Shown: positions 1 through 10,262, numbered from the stretch's first letter. The stretch: 25,703 nt of DNA from Terana coerulea (GCA_024811115.1 JAKOGH010000730.1:1-25703); one strand, 5' to 3'. Notes: generated from the letters alone by a model not told the origin. Numbers and translations are program-made.

Positions 1-1086
1 TCCCATCATGCTTATATCATCTGTTTACCTTTTGTTTTTGCCAGTCGCGGCTGGACGGTAGGGAGGGCTTTGGAATATCGGGCGAATGGATCTGACCCTC
101 AAGCGCCTTCTCCTCCTCCCTCTCTCTCCTCCCTCTCCGTCCAGCCGCGACGGGTAGGAGTCTGGCTGAAGACCTACTTCCGCCGGTAGCCCGCCACTAG
201 CCTGCCGCGTAAGAGCTGTCAGGGTGGTGTCAAGGGTTGTACCACCCTTGCGTCCTACACTTAAGTAGCTTTAATGTCTGAAGTACATATCATTATATTG
301 CCGACGACCTTACAACGCATCCCCTTGCTTGACAAGGGTTCTGGGACCCCCTTAATTGAAGCCGGTTTTCGTGTAACAAGCGCCCAGATTACATAAGTCC
401 CTAACATTGGCCGTCGCTCTCTCCCGGGCCGCCCTCTGTCTCACTACGCCAACGAGCCGAAGCGGGCGAAGCCCGCGAGGCGAGTCGGCGTCCGTCCATG
501 CACTAATTTCACCCAGTTTGAACCAGTTCAAGCAGTCATACCTGGTGGAGTAGCCTCATGTATCTCGCCCAAGTCTTGAAGTTTATATTGCTTCTCTCAA
601 CCGGGCTTGCAGGGGCGGTCCTCGTAATGACCAAATCTCCATTCAGACACTTATCTCACATGTGATTTACACATCCCAAGCAAGGGCTCTGCGGCTATGG
701 GCCGCGTTCCTCTAGTAGAGATAGTAGTAGTAAAGTCCAGACCCTGAGACATGCCGATAGCAACCATCGGAACGCTTCCCCACGCCGCCCACTTTCGCCC
801 AGTGTCACTGCTTGTCACTGTAGCTTCGACCGACAGGCACTGCGCCCATTTGTGCCTGACGAGGACATTGACCGGCGAATGCCCTCCTGTTTCAGCGGTC
901 AGGGGCTTCGGGAGGTTGCGGCCTGCGCGAGATTGCCAGACCGCCGATCAAAATATGGGCCACTGGTGATGCGTGATCGCAGCGTGCTGCATAGATAGGC
1001 GGACATATGTAATCGGGGCGAGGCACGGATATGTAAAACCTCGGCTTTGAACTGGACGAGGGGCTTCGCCTTCCGTCCCCCACTCC
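1..1086. other. Non-coding stretch left of the DUF6533 cluster
   Basis: No open frame here looks like a protein. The left end holds two 15-base inverted arms (44-58 and 137-151) flanking a pyrimidine-rich tract at about 107-136. An imperfect palindrome lies at 231-250. A 535-base segment (217-751) begins TGTCAGGGT and ends ACCCTGAGACA, which is weakly LTR-like. The last 100-200 bases should contain the promoter of the first DUF6533 gene, but I see no clear TATA box. Confidence 0.5.
44..151. repeat. Inverted repeat, 15-base perfect arms
   Basis: GTCGCGGCTGGACGG at 44-58 is the exact reverse complement of 137-151. Beyond the perfect arms the inner flanks stay similar (TAGGGAGGG against AGAGGGAGG), so an imperfect stem could extend further. 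The 78-base interior is rich in CT on its right side. It may be the remnant of a foldback or MITE-like element; no target-site duplication is visible. Confidence 0.7.
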
Positions 1087-2872
1087 ATGTCGGACAGTTC
1101 GGACAACGATCCCCAGCTGGAACAGGCCATCTTTGATGCGTATAGTCGATTGTGAGCACAGCCACGGCCATGCGGGCTGGGGGAAGCTTACCGTGTCTCA
1201 CATCCAGGGTTTATCGAAAACTACTGCATTGTAGCGTCCTCGAGTGAGTCGCGGGCATCAGGAAGACGCAGGCGAGTTACTGACCATCTCGACAGTCTTG
1301 CTCTTCTACGACCATGCCATCACCTTCCGGCAAGAGATAGAGAGCATCTGGCGGAGGAAGTTCAGCGGCGCGACGCTACTGTTTCTGCTCACCCGTTATG
1401 TCGCGACGTTTGAAAGGATCACGTTGTTGGTCAGCTTGTTCCTCGTCACCAACTCGGATAGCAGGTACGCACCCCCAACCGTAGCTGATGTGCAACTGAA
1501 CCTGATTTGGAGTTACAGTTGTGTGCCGGTCCTGCGGGTGGATGACACTCTTACAGATATAGGGACACTGGTCACCGGAGGTATGTCTATCTCGTCCGTC
1601 TCCTTAGCGGGTATAGCTAACCCCTATTCAGTATTCCTGGCGGTACGAATATACGCAATCTACGCAAAAGATTGGAGACCGTTCGCTCCTTTGCTCTTCC
1701 TCGCCGTGGGGCGAATAGTCATCACTGTGGTGCGTAGGGCTTTTAGTGACTACAGCTATTCGATAACTGTTCTACTTGCCTTAGTATATTCAACGTAACT
1801 ACGTGCCTATTGCATTCGGCCCTCCCTTGTACGGCTGCGGCGCTTCGTTCTTCGCTCTTACAGACGAAGAGTATCACGCGTAAGTCTCGCATTCACGAAC
1901 CTGATTACTCTCTTCAATTGGCCTAACCGCTGTCATCCAGGCGTAAGTGGAACCGGGGATCACGACGGTGTGTTCACGTGCTGACAAAGCTCAATATGTT
2001 GCAGTGCATATCACCACAGACTCTATGAGTCTTGCCGCGGACATCTTCGTGCTCATTCTCACCTGGAAGACCTTCGACATTCGAAGAGCCAGAAGTTCAA
2101 CACGCATTCGGACGCCTATCACAACCCTGCTCCTTCGAGACGGTCAGCCTACCACGTCATGCATACTGTCTTCCAACGCTAACGTTAATTCCTTAGGAAC
2201 GGTATACTTCATGTAAATCGTTTACTCTTTGGCGCTGTCATTGTGATACTCAACCATCCGCCGCTAGTCTCGTATTCTCGCTTCAGGTCATCTCGATTAT
2301 TTCACAGGTGGTCAGTCTTTCCGTGTTGGACGATTTGTAGCCGCACTAACCTTCACATACTCGGATCTACAGGTCAGCCAGGTAAGCTTTATCCGCATGC
2401 GCGGTTTGGCGTCCATCCTCAGTCAAAGCTCTAGGACTTCATCGTTTTTGGCGTGTGGGTGTACTGGAACCAAGCGTGAGCCTCACTCACATTTCTTCCG
2501 CGTGTCGCCTTCCTTACTCCTATGTTGCTACGCCTAGGTTCACCGTCATCTTCCTGTGCCGCTTCATGCTCAACCTGCGCGGCGTCTACCTGTCAAAAAT
2601 GCCTGGAATGACGCTCACCGAGAACGATGAGCACGACGGCGCGCATCACTACTCGCAGGTCGTGGGAAACCTCGGCGCTCCCGCTCCAGTTCGCCTCCCT
2701 CGCCGAGCTTGGGGAGCACGCAGGCTTCTGCGAGTAGCGGGGTACCGGTACAAGGCCGTTGTTGGACGGCATGGAGGACGGCGAGCTCGGTGTGACCCTC
2801 TCGGCAGACCCGCTCGCGGCGGATCTCGCGGACACGACGGAAAACGAGATGGAGATGAGGCCGATAGAATAG
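1087..2872 (+). pseudogene. DUF6533-family membrane protein, copy 1 (frame lesions)
   Basis: The product would be a multi-helix membrane protein of the agaricomycete DUF6533 family, whose function is unknown. My exons are 1087-1151, 1208-1243, 1296-1464, 1513-1580, 1632-1729, 1785-1879, 2005-2142, 2197-2212, 2268-2307, 2373-2381, 2435-2475 and 2538-2872. Family marks in order are LLFYDHAITFRQEIESIWRR, VFLAVRIYAIYAKDWRP, AFGPPLYGCGASF, LLLRDGTVYF and FLCRFMLNLRG. ATG 1087 is chosen because MSDSSDNDPQLEQAIFDAYS resembles family N-termini. There are four problems: the 1151/1208 and 1879/2005 junctions are each off by one base, CCC at 2680-2682 shifts the frame, and an in-frame TAG sits at 2735-2737 in the tail that otherwise runs to TAG 2870-2872. 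It is either a young pseudogene or a gene with sequence errors. Confidence 0.78.
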
Positions 2873-2981
2873 CCACTTGTAATCTATGCTGGAGTTGGAC
2901 TCGGGGTTCCTGGATCATCATGTTCCGTTGCATGCTACTGTACGATATGCTTGCCTAGAAATGTAGTGTACGATTACAATA

Positions 2982-4869
2982 TTAGCTACAGGGATACATC
3001 TGCTGAGGCTGTTTCTTAGTGTGCGCCGCTATGACTGGGGAAACCACACTTCTACGTAAGCTATCCGGATAAGAAGCGCAAGCGGAGTCCCTAGCGGTCT
3101 CATCGGTTGGCGCATAGTCTACCGGTGGTGAAGCTTCCTCGTCTATAGCACGGCTAAACGGTACATGAGACAGAGGCTCTCCTATGTTCCCGAGACTACT
3201 CAGCACGCCACCTCCAGAGTGTACTGCCTGGCAAGACTGTGGTGGCCGGTCCTCGTCGGAGAGACCAAGCTGTCGAAGGTTTATAATGAAGCGATTTATC
3301 AGAACCGAAGGCTGCAAATGGAGCTAAGTATACGGTGGGTGAGCCGTGCACAGTAGCATTTACCATTGAGACGGCCAGCGGTCCTACCCGCTCTTGACTC
3401 TGGTTGGAGCGGCCAAGAGTTAGCGAAGGAACCATATACAGAAATCGTAAGGTGTGCGTACGGGGTTGAAGGTCAACACCTGAGCTATATTGATCGCAAG
3501 CAGAACACTATATTATGCCAGAGGTCTGAGCGACGCGTAATGTCAGGAAGGCTGGAGAACACCGGTCGACTCACGCAAAATATAGAGTACCTGCAAATAA
3601 TGTATTCAGCATAACTGTGACAACGCGTAGTATGTTGAGATGACTCACCATCGCGAGCAAAGCATGTCCATATGGACAGCCATCTACTCCTGTATCCTAG
3701 CCCAACAGAAGGCCGCGTTTGACAGAACTTGATCCAAGTGAGTGCTATCACAATCATGTCCGCCGCAATCAGAGACGTTCGGACAGTTATTAGCACTATA
3801 AGAGGCGCGTCAGTTGCGGCTACTCTCATCGCCTTTCAACCGGTTATAAGCCTACGTCTTGGGTTGAATATTCAGCATTCCAGTGCAGCATTGTGTCACA
3901 ACGATGCCACTCACATTACGCTGAGCTTATGCGACGCTTCAAACGTTGTGATATCAACGCATTGGTTAAATGGTCTCCGAGCGTAGACGGTAGTGTGACG
4001 AATGTAAGCTGTCTACCGGTCCAGTATTTCGGAAGTTACGTGAGTACCCTAATTCACAGCAGCAGACACAAGAAGAACTCACAATATTGCTTGCGATGGG
4101 CGCCATTCCGAGCAGAAGTACCACAAAGGACAGCACGTAATTGCGGTTGCAAATGGCGAATACCCGCAAGGCAGAGAATACTATAATCGACGTCAGCTTC
4201 ATGCTCCGGGAGAGCACACACACGACGTACGGGCGGTCTGCAGATAGCTTATGTACGTAAGCACTGCATATGTGAGAATCATGGGACTGCATCTGTCGAA
4301 TATAATCGCTTAAGCTGCCAGCCATGAGGCCGGAAAGTGGGAGAAGAACCTCTAAGCGCCAAGAACATGAGCATGCGATACGTCCTCGAGGGCGAATGGC
4401 GTATACGTACTTGCAACGCAATCGAAATCCAATAGAGCATCTGCGTGAGGACCATTATCCAGCGAGTCGAAATGAGCAGCAGGGAGGTCGCAGTGAGCCG
4501 TGCCCGCCACGCCATCTCGACCTCTTCCCCAAGGGTAAGAATATACTCGTAGATGACGAGAGCTACAGCATTGCACAAAAGATCAGTGTCGATTATTCCA
4601 GGAGTTGGAAGGGGCACAAACTGGTCATGGCAGTCGATATGTATCCCGCCTGTGTTCTGGGCAACGTCGATTATTAGACCAAATTGCACAATGCGTCCCA
4701 TCTCACGTACGAGTGCGAGGCTTGTGTGGGGTCCCGTGCCAGCAATGCAGCCGCTGCGGAAAGAAACATGACGACATAGTGACAGGCTTGAATCGTTGTG
4801 AGGGGGACACATTGAGGTCGGAAGAGAAACGTCCAACGGCGGCCTGCAGCGCACGGAGGCACTGCCCAT
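2982..4869 (-). CDS. DUF6533-family membrane protein, copy 2
   Basis: This is a second paralogue and the best preserved in its core. Recognisable exons, in reading order, are 4562-4411 (ALVIYEYILTLGEEVEMAWR, then STRWIMVLTQMLYWISIA), 4180-4083 (FSALRVFAICNRNYVLSF, exactly 98 bases as in the other copies) and 3795-3649 (TSLIAADMIVIALTWIKF, ending in the RDG of the family motif). A short exon then gives TLYF, and the last exon ends at 2982 (VLINRFIINLRQ, then an acidic soluble tail containing SSLGNIGEP). The N-terminal exon is not resolved: 4869 is only the start of the longest upstream frame. The middle exon around 4390-4310 (LEVLLPLSG) does not splice cleanly in my hands. It converges on copy 1, with about 110 bases between the two stops. 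Function unknown. Confidence 0.7.
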
Positions 4870-5495
4870 CCCTTAACGCTATTTGCGCCAGGTGGAAATC
4901 ACTATCATGATACAAAGAGCGTCAGCCAAAAATCGTGGCTGCAGCGCTGTGATGTACACTTGCCTGAAAGGGACCATAGCGTGTCGCTCCGTGGACAGTT
5001 TTATCCAGCGTGTTTCCCTGGGTGCGGCAACGTGACGGCACACATCAAATGCCCTTGTTCTTGCTCTGCGTGTGGCGGTGGCAGAAGCCAGTCAAAGTCA
5101 ATCGTGGACAAGCCGCGGCGGCAGAACCTGATCACCTTATGCCATGACGCAGTGCCTCGCGAACTTTGCTGCGACCAGCCTACGATACAGGCGTGGGACG
5201 ATTGAAGTTTGTGTGATAGTAGTTGTGAGCTAGACGCGGAGCCGACTTCATTACCGCTGAACCTTCGCGTTCAACTAAATGAACGAGCCGCTTTGGGAGC
5301 ACTGCATGCTTCAATTTCCGAGAAATCTTGCAAATTGTACAGGAAACCGAGTCGCATACACGCAACTCCGTTCGAACGCAGAGCCGGGCCAGGCCCAGGG
5401 CTTCCAAAGCAACCACAATCGCAAAGCCTGAAGACATAGCTCAGTTTCCGGTAGTGCTATCGTGTCCTTGTAAGGCTGGAAAACACACCTTGCTC
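4870..5495. other. Spacer between DUF6533 copies 2 and 3
   Basis: This should hold the promoter and N-terminal exon of copy 2 and the 3' UTR of copy 3. Several 60-85-codon open frames occur on both strands. None has splice signals plus a recognisable domain, so I assign no gene here. Confidence 0.4.
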
Positions 5496-7144
5496 TCACG
5501 GCATCACAGAGAATTCCTTTCTTGACCAGAGGTGGTCGGGGAGCTGGCCCGCACTGACCATTATCGGCACCCTGCCTATCGATCTTGCGTCTTCCTCGTA
5601 AATTACTGCGCTGTCTTCACCATGATCCAAAAGCGCGCCGATATTTCCTAGACTGCTAAAGGTGATCCCGCTGTCCATTTTAGGGCCAGAGAAAGACGGC
5701 CAAGACTCATTCGCGTCGTCCACTTGGCGAAGATTGATAATAAACCGGTTGATGAGCACCGGAGGCTAGGAGAAAATTCAGCACATGTGGCTGACATGAG
5801 TGATAGGGTGTTGGGAAGGAAATACCATAGAAACAGTCAGAGCGCCGACGCGGCTCAAGGTCTGTCGAATGGATTCGTTAGGGTAGTATACGTCGGAAAG
5901 CAGGAGTGCATACTCGATTGAAGGTAGTGATGTGTGCGACATTGATCGCAAGCAGCGCACTGGCTCAGTGAGAAATTCGAACATGATGTTGCAAGTCATC
6001 TGAAGTGAACGCACAGGAAGTAGATCGTACCTGCCATTCAATATTCAGTGCCATATCGGGGTCAGTGCTTTGCGGTACTCACCGTCACGCAGCAAGCATG
6101 TCCAGATAGAGCTGCGATCGCGTTTGATGACCGTAGACCGTGTCTCGTACGCCTTTACCCACGTAAACACCAAAACCAGAGCGTCTGAGACCACCAAAGA
6201 CCCGCGGGTGACGGAGAGTACTGGATTCATATATGAGCCTCGCGCTGATACACAAATAGCTACACGCACAGCTCTCGCAAGGGTAAGAACAGCATTCAAC
6301 AGAATCAAGTGGGGGACTAACATGATTTCTTGCTTCCTCGAAGCGGCGAGCATTTGCGCGCACTCGACCAAGGGTGTACGGATATATCGATTGGTACTGC
6401 GTATTAACACGAACTGCATGGCTCAGCGGTGAGGTAAGAGCCATAGTAAGACGTGAAGTAGCGCATACAAGGTTGCTTCCAATGGGCGCCAGGCCCAAGG
6501 TAAAGATTAGACAGAAAATGGCCTTATTACGACCGCACACAGCGTATGCCCGGAAGGCGGAAAATACTGCGCCGCATCAGCCTGGTGAAAATTATACTCA
6601 AAATGTAGGCCACTCACAAGCTGTTTGTGCCCAAGTGAAGTAGGATAGGATCTCATAAGTAATGTTCAACGCGTCGCAGCTACGGAGATGGTTCATGAGC
6701 AAACGTTGGCGAGTGGTGATCGAAAGCCGAACCTCTGGGTGACAACAGTATCAGCAGTTTGGCTCGTAACGAGGTAGTGTTGCATGCTTACCTTTGCAGG
6801 AAGCTATTGATATCCATCCTACCACTTGAGTTATCACCATTATCCAGCGGAGTCAGAAAGCAATAAAAGTGTCGTCGCTGTTAATCGCTTTGTCCAAACA
6901 ATCGTTACTTCGCTTTTTAGGGTGCTAACGTATTCATAGACCACAAGAGCTGGGGTTTTATGAGATATGGAACGGGCTCAGCACTGATCAAAATGAGACA
7001 AACCCGTTACTGCTACATTGATGTAACTCATCGTCACCCTGCATATCAGAACACACGGACGTCAGCGTTGAGAGTTGTCCTTTCCAGGAGGACAACATAC
7101 CATTCAGATAAATCATGGGCTGAAGTTGCTGCGTCTGCTGACAT
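5496..7144 (-). pseudogene. DUF6533-family membrane protein, copy 3 (frame lesions)
   Basis: This third paralogue is in tandem with copy 2. Exons recognised in reading order: 7144-7101 (MSADAATSAHDLSEW), 7038-7011 (VTMSYINVA), 6949-6792 (ALVVYEYVSTL, KRLTATTLLLLS, RWIMVITQVVGWISIA), 6566-6469 (FSAFRAYAVCGRNKAIF, 98 bases), an exon ending in LLRDG near 6077, a short exon giving TIYF, and the final exon ending at 5496 (VLINRFIINLRQ, then a tail with SSLGNIG). Two defects are visible. The splice after 7011 is one base short of the required phase, since CAG-GTAACG would be expected where the DNA has CAGTAACG. Near 6850-6860 the frame slips between LLLLS and RWIMV. It is probably a decaying gene, though sequence error is an alternative. 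Function unknown. Confidence 0.72.
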
Positions 7145-8003
7145 AGTAATCGCTTGAGAGTGCAGAGGCACTATGGCGGGACAAAAGAGGCGGGTGTAGT
7201 GAAACGCAGCAGGAGCGAGTATTTTGAGACGAGCGGGGGTTCCGATCCAGTGCTCCAGCGTTCATCACTATCGTGATGCGGCAACGTCAGCTTTCAAGCC
7301 ACTCACATTGTAGCATGAGTTACGAACTGACAAGCATAGCTTCGGCTTCCGGTGCTCTTCAGGGTGCGACCAGATCAGCCCGCTCATTGTCGGCCAGATC
7401 GCAGCTGTGACCGGTTTCCCGAGCTCTTGTTTTTGCACGGCCGGTACCAGCAGTAGAAGCCCGTCGAATAGATGATCTTGCGCATTCTGAGCGAGAAGCA
7501 TGATGCAAAACTGTAAGCACGGGATGTCCTTGTCTGTATAGGGAAAAGTCGATGACCGAGAACTCACCTGCCCATGTGCAATCTGAGCGTACGCTAACAC
7601 CTAACAGATCGAGAACCGTGCGAGGCACGTTGGTGACGAAACGCAGTTTCCAAGTATCCCTGTGGTAAGTAGTGAAAATGCCGCGGATATGGGAAGAACG
7701 GCGCGGAGGTCAAACATGGCAGTCGCGGTTAACTGCGGGAGGGTTTAGACGCGCAAGGCGATCGCTTCGATGCCCGCCGTTTACCGATAGTGTTACTAGT
7801 TCGAGTAAAACCCGAGTTTTTTTGTTCAACAGCCTCATGGTATGAAATAAATGTATGTATCACGGTACCTGTGTTGCACAACGGTTCTACTCAATACAGA
7901 CCATGGCGTTGCCGTATATCTACCTGGCTGAGTTCATCTCATGGTACTACTGGCTAGTATTGGGCTCCCAGGCTTAGAAGGACGAGGGATGCTTCAGAAG
8001 GGT
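7145..8003. other. Unassigned stretch upstream of DUF6533 copy 3
   Basis: It lies between the start of copy 3 and the stop of the dehydrogenase. A minus-strand open frame at 7600-7268 contains a plausible donor after TACAAT near 7309 and the peptide HLFDGLLLLVPAVQKQEL. I do not recognise a family and cannot link it to a start or stop exon. It could be a gene fragment. The rest shows nothing I can support beyond the expected 3' UTR of the dehydrogenase. Confidence 0.35.
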
Positions 8004-9258
8004 CTAGAGCAGCGAGGTCAGCGATCTCATTGCCGGGAGCAGCGACGCAATACACACTCCTCCGTCAATCAAGACAGTCTCGCCATTGACGAACCAGTTG
8101 CTGACTAAAAAGAGAGCTAGGGCACCCATGTCCGTTCTGGAGCCGGCGGTAAGCGGTTTCGATCCGTCCTCCGGCGGAGGCTGAGAGCAGGGAATCTGGA
8201 TAGTGAAGACACTCATGTCCTTATGCTGGGAGGCCCCAAGGCTGTCTGAAGACCCTGGGGCGGACATCTCTGTCAAGAACAGGCCTGCCACGCAAGGCTG
8301 TGAGTTCCTACTTCGTAAACGCACAATAGTGTTACTTACCTGGAGCGATGCCGTTAACGCGAATGCCCAGCGGAAGCAGCTCGTGCGCAAGAGTCTGTGT
8401 GGCGTGACCAATTGCGGACTTGGAGTACATGTAGGGGAAGCTAAAGCCGGACGTCGCTGGGTCCTTCGTCCACCCGTTCATGCTGCTCGTCATGATGACT
8501 TGCGGTGCGAACTGCTTCCCGCCGACGCCTCTGAAGCCGCTCTCCTTCCACTTCTCTAGCAGCGGTAGGAATGCGAAGGTCATCCAGTACGGGCCCGTAG
8601 CGTTCGTGTGGATGACATTGTCGAAGGTTTCCTCCTTGAGGTCGTCGAAGTACGCCTTTTGGAATGCGGAGGCAGAGACTTCGGTCGGGCGGATGAAGTT
8701 ACCGCCCGTGATCCTATAGTTCACATCAGCAAGTAGCATGTGTTTGGGAAGTAAAGAAAGCGCACCCAGCGTTGTTGAAGAGCACGGTGACATGGGGAAC
8801 CCGCTTGCCAACTTCGGCCGCTAAGCGCAAGGACTCTTCCTGCATCCGCGATCAACAGTCTCGTAGGGTGTGACCAGTAATGATACATTACCTTCTTGCT
8901 CACATCTCCTTCAATGCCATACATTCTGCCATGCTTTCCTGTGCGCTCAGCGGCCCCGTTGTACGTCTCCGCAAGTCTGAAGACGCAAGTAAGGAAGCTG
9001 TATGCTGACATAAAAATGGTAACGCGAACCTATCGAGTCCGTTTTGGCCAGGCCCAATGACGAGGACGGTTGCGCCGTTAGACATGAGAGTGGACGCAAT
9101 CATAAGGCCAATGCCCTGTGCGTTGAAAATCAGAAGGTTACTGTACGTCCCATCGTATGAGATGCACATACCGTGCCTCCGCCTGTGACAACTGTAACAA
9201 CACCCCGCAGGTCGAGCATGCTGCTGGCGTGAACCTGGTTCAAAATAGCGTCCGCCAT
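8004..9258 (-). CDS. Short-chain dehydrogenase/reductase, NAD(P)-dependent
   Basis: An SDR oxidoreductase of 328 residues, complete, with every splice phase agreeing. Exons: 9258-9172, 9115-9030, 8976-8892, 8839-8766, 8713-8340 and 8284-8004. The Rossmann dinucleotide motif TGGGTGIG is at residues 25-32, with an acidic GDV further on. NNAG is at about 108-111 and a conserved Asn lies in HTNATG. The catalytic Ser is in MTSSMNG (about 187-188) and the catalytic Tyr and Lys in YMYSK (205-209). The C-terminal part has VNGIAPG and FVNGETVLIDGG, as expected for a classical SDR. No signal peptide is seen, so it is probably cytosolic. Substrate cannot be told from sequence. The final exon reads about 20 residues beyond the usual GG end. 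A TATAAG motif lies 93 bases upstream of the ATG. Confidence 0.95.
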
Positions 9259-9839
9259 ATTGTGTGTTCGCTTGTGATAGTTGTCGACGGGTTTCTGCGT
9301 GCAAGGTAGGAGGATGCTTGAGTTGCCCAGCCTCTGTGCTCCCTCTACTACTTATACGCCCCCTACATCTCTTCCATAGCCTCTACATCCAAGGACGGCA
9401 TGCCGGAGGGAACCAGTGACCTCATGTTCTCACAGCTGCTTCAGTTTAGCTGAATAACAGGCTCAAACGCGCGACGAACGCGAGTCATATGCCCGTCTAG
9501 AGGAGGTTGCGAAACAGCGAGGAAGGCGACGAAGCATGCGAGGCGGTACCGACGTGAGCGAAGCGGAGCGTGGGCTTCCAGAGGAGCGTGGTCGTTCCAG
9601 TTCAGAAGATGGTAGTAGCTTGCGAGTCGCAGCGGCAGCCAAGCAGCAACCGAGCGGCAATGGCAGCAACATTGCGGCGCCTGACGCCACAAGTAGTAAA
9701 TCGCAGATAAGATTAACGAGATGCTGCACGCACTTGCATTTAGCGCGCTCCCGACTTACATTCGAACGTTCACGCGTTCACGTTCTAACACTTCTAACCC
9801 TGTTGACAAGGCTTTAGTCAAAATTCTCAACACTTCGCA
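9259..9839. other. SDR promoter and unassigned sequence
   Basis: Apart from the SDR promoter, the plus strand has an open frame from about 9458 to 9817. It is rich in Arg, Glu and Ser (RGRRRSMRGG, EERGRSSSED) but has no recognisable domain. Around 9765-9795 the DNA reads TTCACGCGTTCACGTTCT, reminiscent of RS-type codons. It might be an older part of the RNA-binding-gene copy that follows, but the similarity is too weak to annotate. Confidence 0.35.
9351..9356 (-). promoter_or_regulatory. Candidate TATA box of the SDR gene
   Basis: The minus strand reads GTATAAG here, 93 bases upstream of the SDR start codon at 9258. That is a normal distance for a fungal TATA element with a short 5' UTR. Assigned by position and motif only. 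Confidence 0.4.
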
Positions 9840-10262
9840 AGCCAAGCAAATCCTGCTCCTGCTAGCATGGACGTGGGGCGCACGCTGGAAGTTCGCGAGG
9901 TAAGCGTCAGCCATCTCTGTGGTTCACTCGACGCTCATAACCTGCCCAGGATTGCTGCGTGGGGCTTTCTGGCCCTGGGTCCTCCTGAGGCGGGATCAGC
10001 AGCCCTCGCGGCTCTGACTTCCGTGACGGCCCAATGGGCTGCTTCCGTGGCAGTTTCTGTAGCAGATATACGGAACTCAAGCCTGTAAGTGCGAGCCGCG
10101 AGTTATCTAGCCAGGACTTGCACGCCGACCAGTACTCCGAACCCAACCAAAGCGGCATTGGCGGCTGCGCTGCTGTGAAGATGGATAGGTGCTGCGGACG
10201 GCAAAGATGGTTGTGCAGGAGGAGATCCTCTGTACGACACGTTATGGTCTGTAACGTACGTT
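9840..10262 (+). pseudogene. Degenerate partial copy of the Gbp2/Hrb1-type RNA-binding gene
   Basis: This segment matches exons 8-9 of the intact gene at 15959-18286, in the opposite orientation. In order, GRTLEVRE ends at a donor GTAAGC at 9900. A 50-base intron follows, at the same place as in the parent. Then come CVGLSGPGS (parent AGLSGPGS), FRDGPMGCFRGSF (parent FRGGPRGGFRGG), SSQDLHAD (parent SSQDLYAD) and HVMVCN before GTACGT (parent QIMVRN before GTATGT). The copy breaks in all three frames: a TGA follows GPGSS, and there are several indels. RRM3 is not recognisable beyond about 10262. Because introns are retained it arose by DNA duplication, not retroposition. It is not expected to make a functional protein. 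Confidence 0.78.

Noticed and set aside
2455..2958. 167-codon plus-strand frame with an Arg-rich end as a separate protein
   Set aside because: Its middle is the last exon of DUF6533 copy 1. The start lies inside an exon and an intron, and the Arg-rich end is a frameshifted version of the acidic family tail.
9721..10088. A two-exon plus-strand gene joined through the intron at 9900-9949, open for about 105 codons
   Set aside because: The splice is real-looking because it is inherited from the parent RRM gene, but the open frame is shifted relative to the parental frame and has no recognisable domain.
10103..10240. Minus-strand frame ending in a hydrophobic tail (ALVGFGVLVGVQVLAR) resembling a GPI-anchor signal
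   Set aside because: The same DNA on the plus strand aligns with the linker of the RRM gene, so the hydrophobic tail is the complement of a decayed Gly/Ala/Ser-rich coding segment.
8004..10262. Secondary-metabolite cluster around the dehydrogenase
   Set aside because: There is no polyketide synthase, peptide synthetase, terpene cyclase, P450 or transporter in the window. A lone SDR is not evidence of a cluster.
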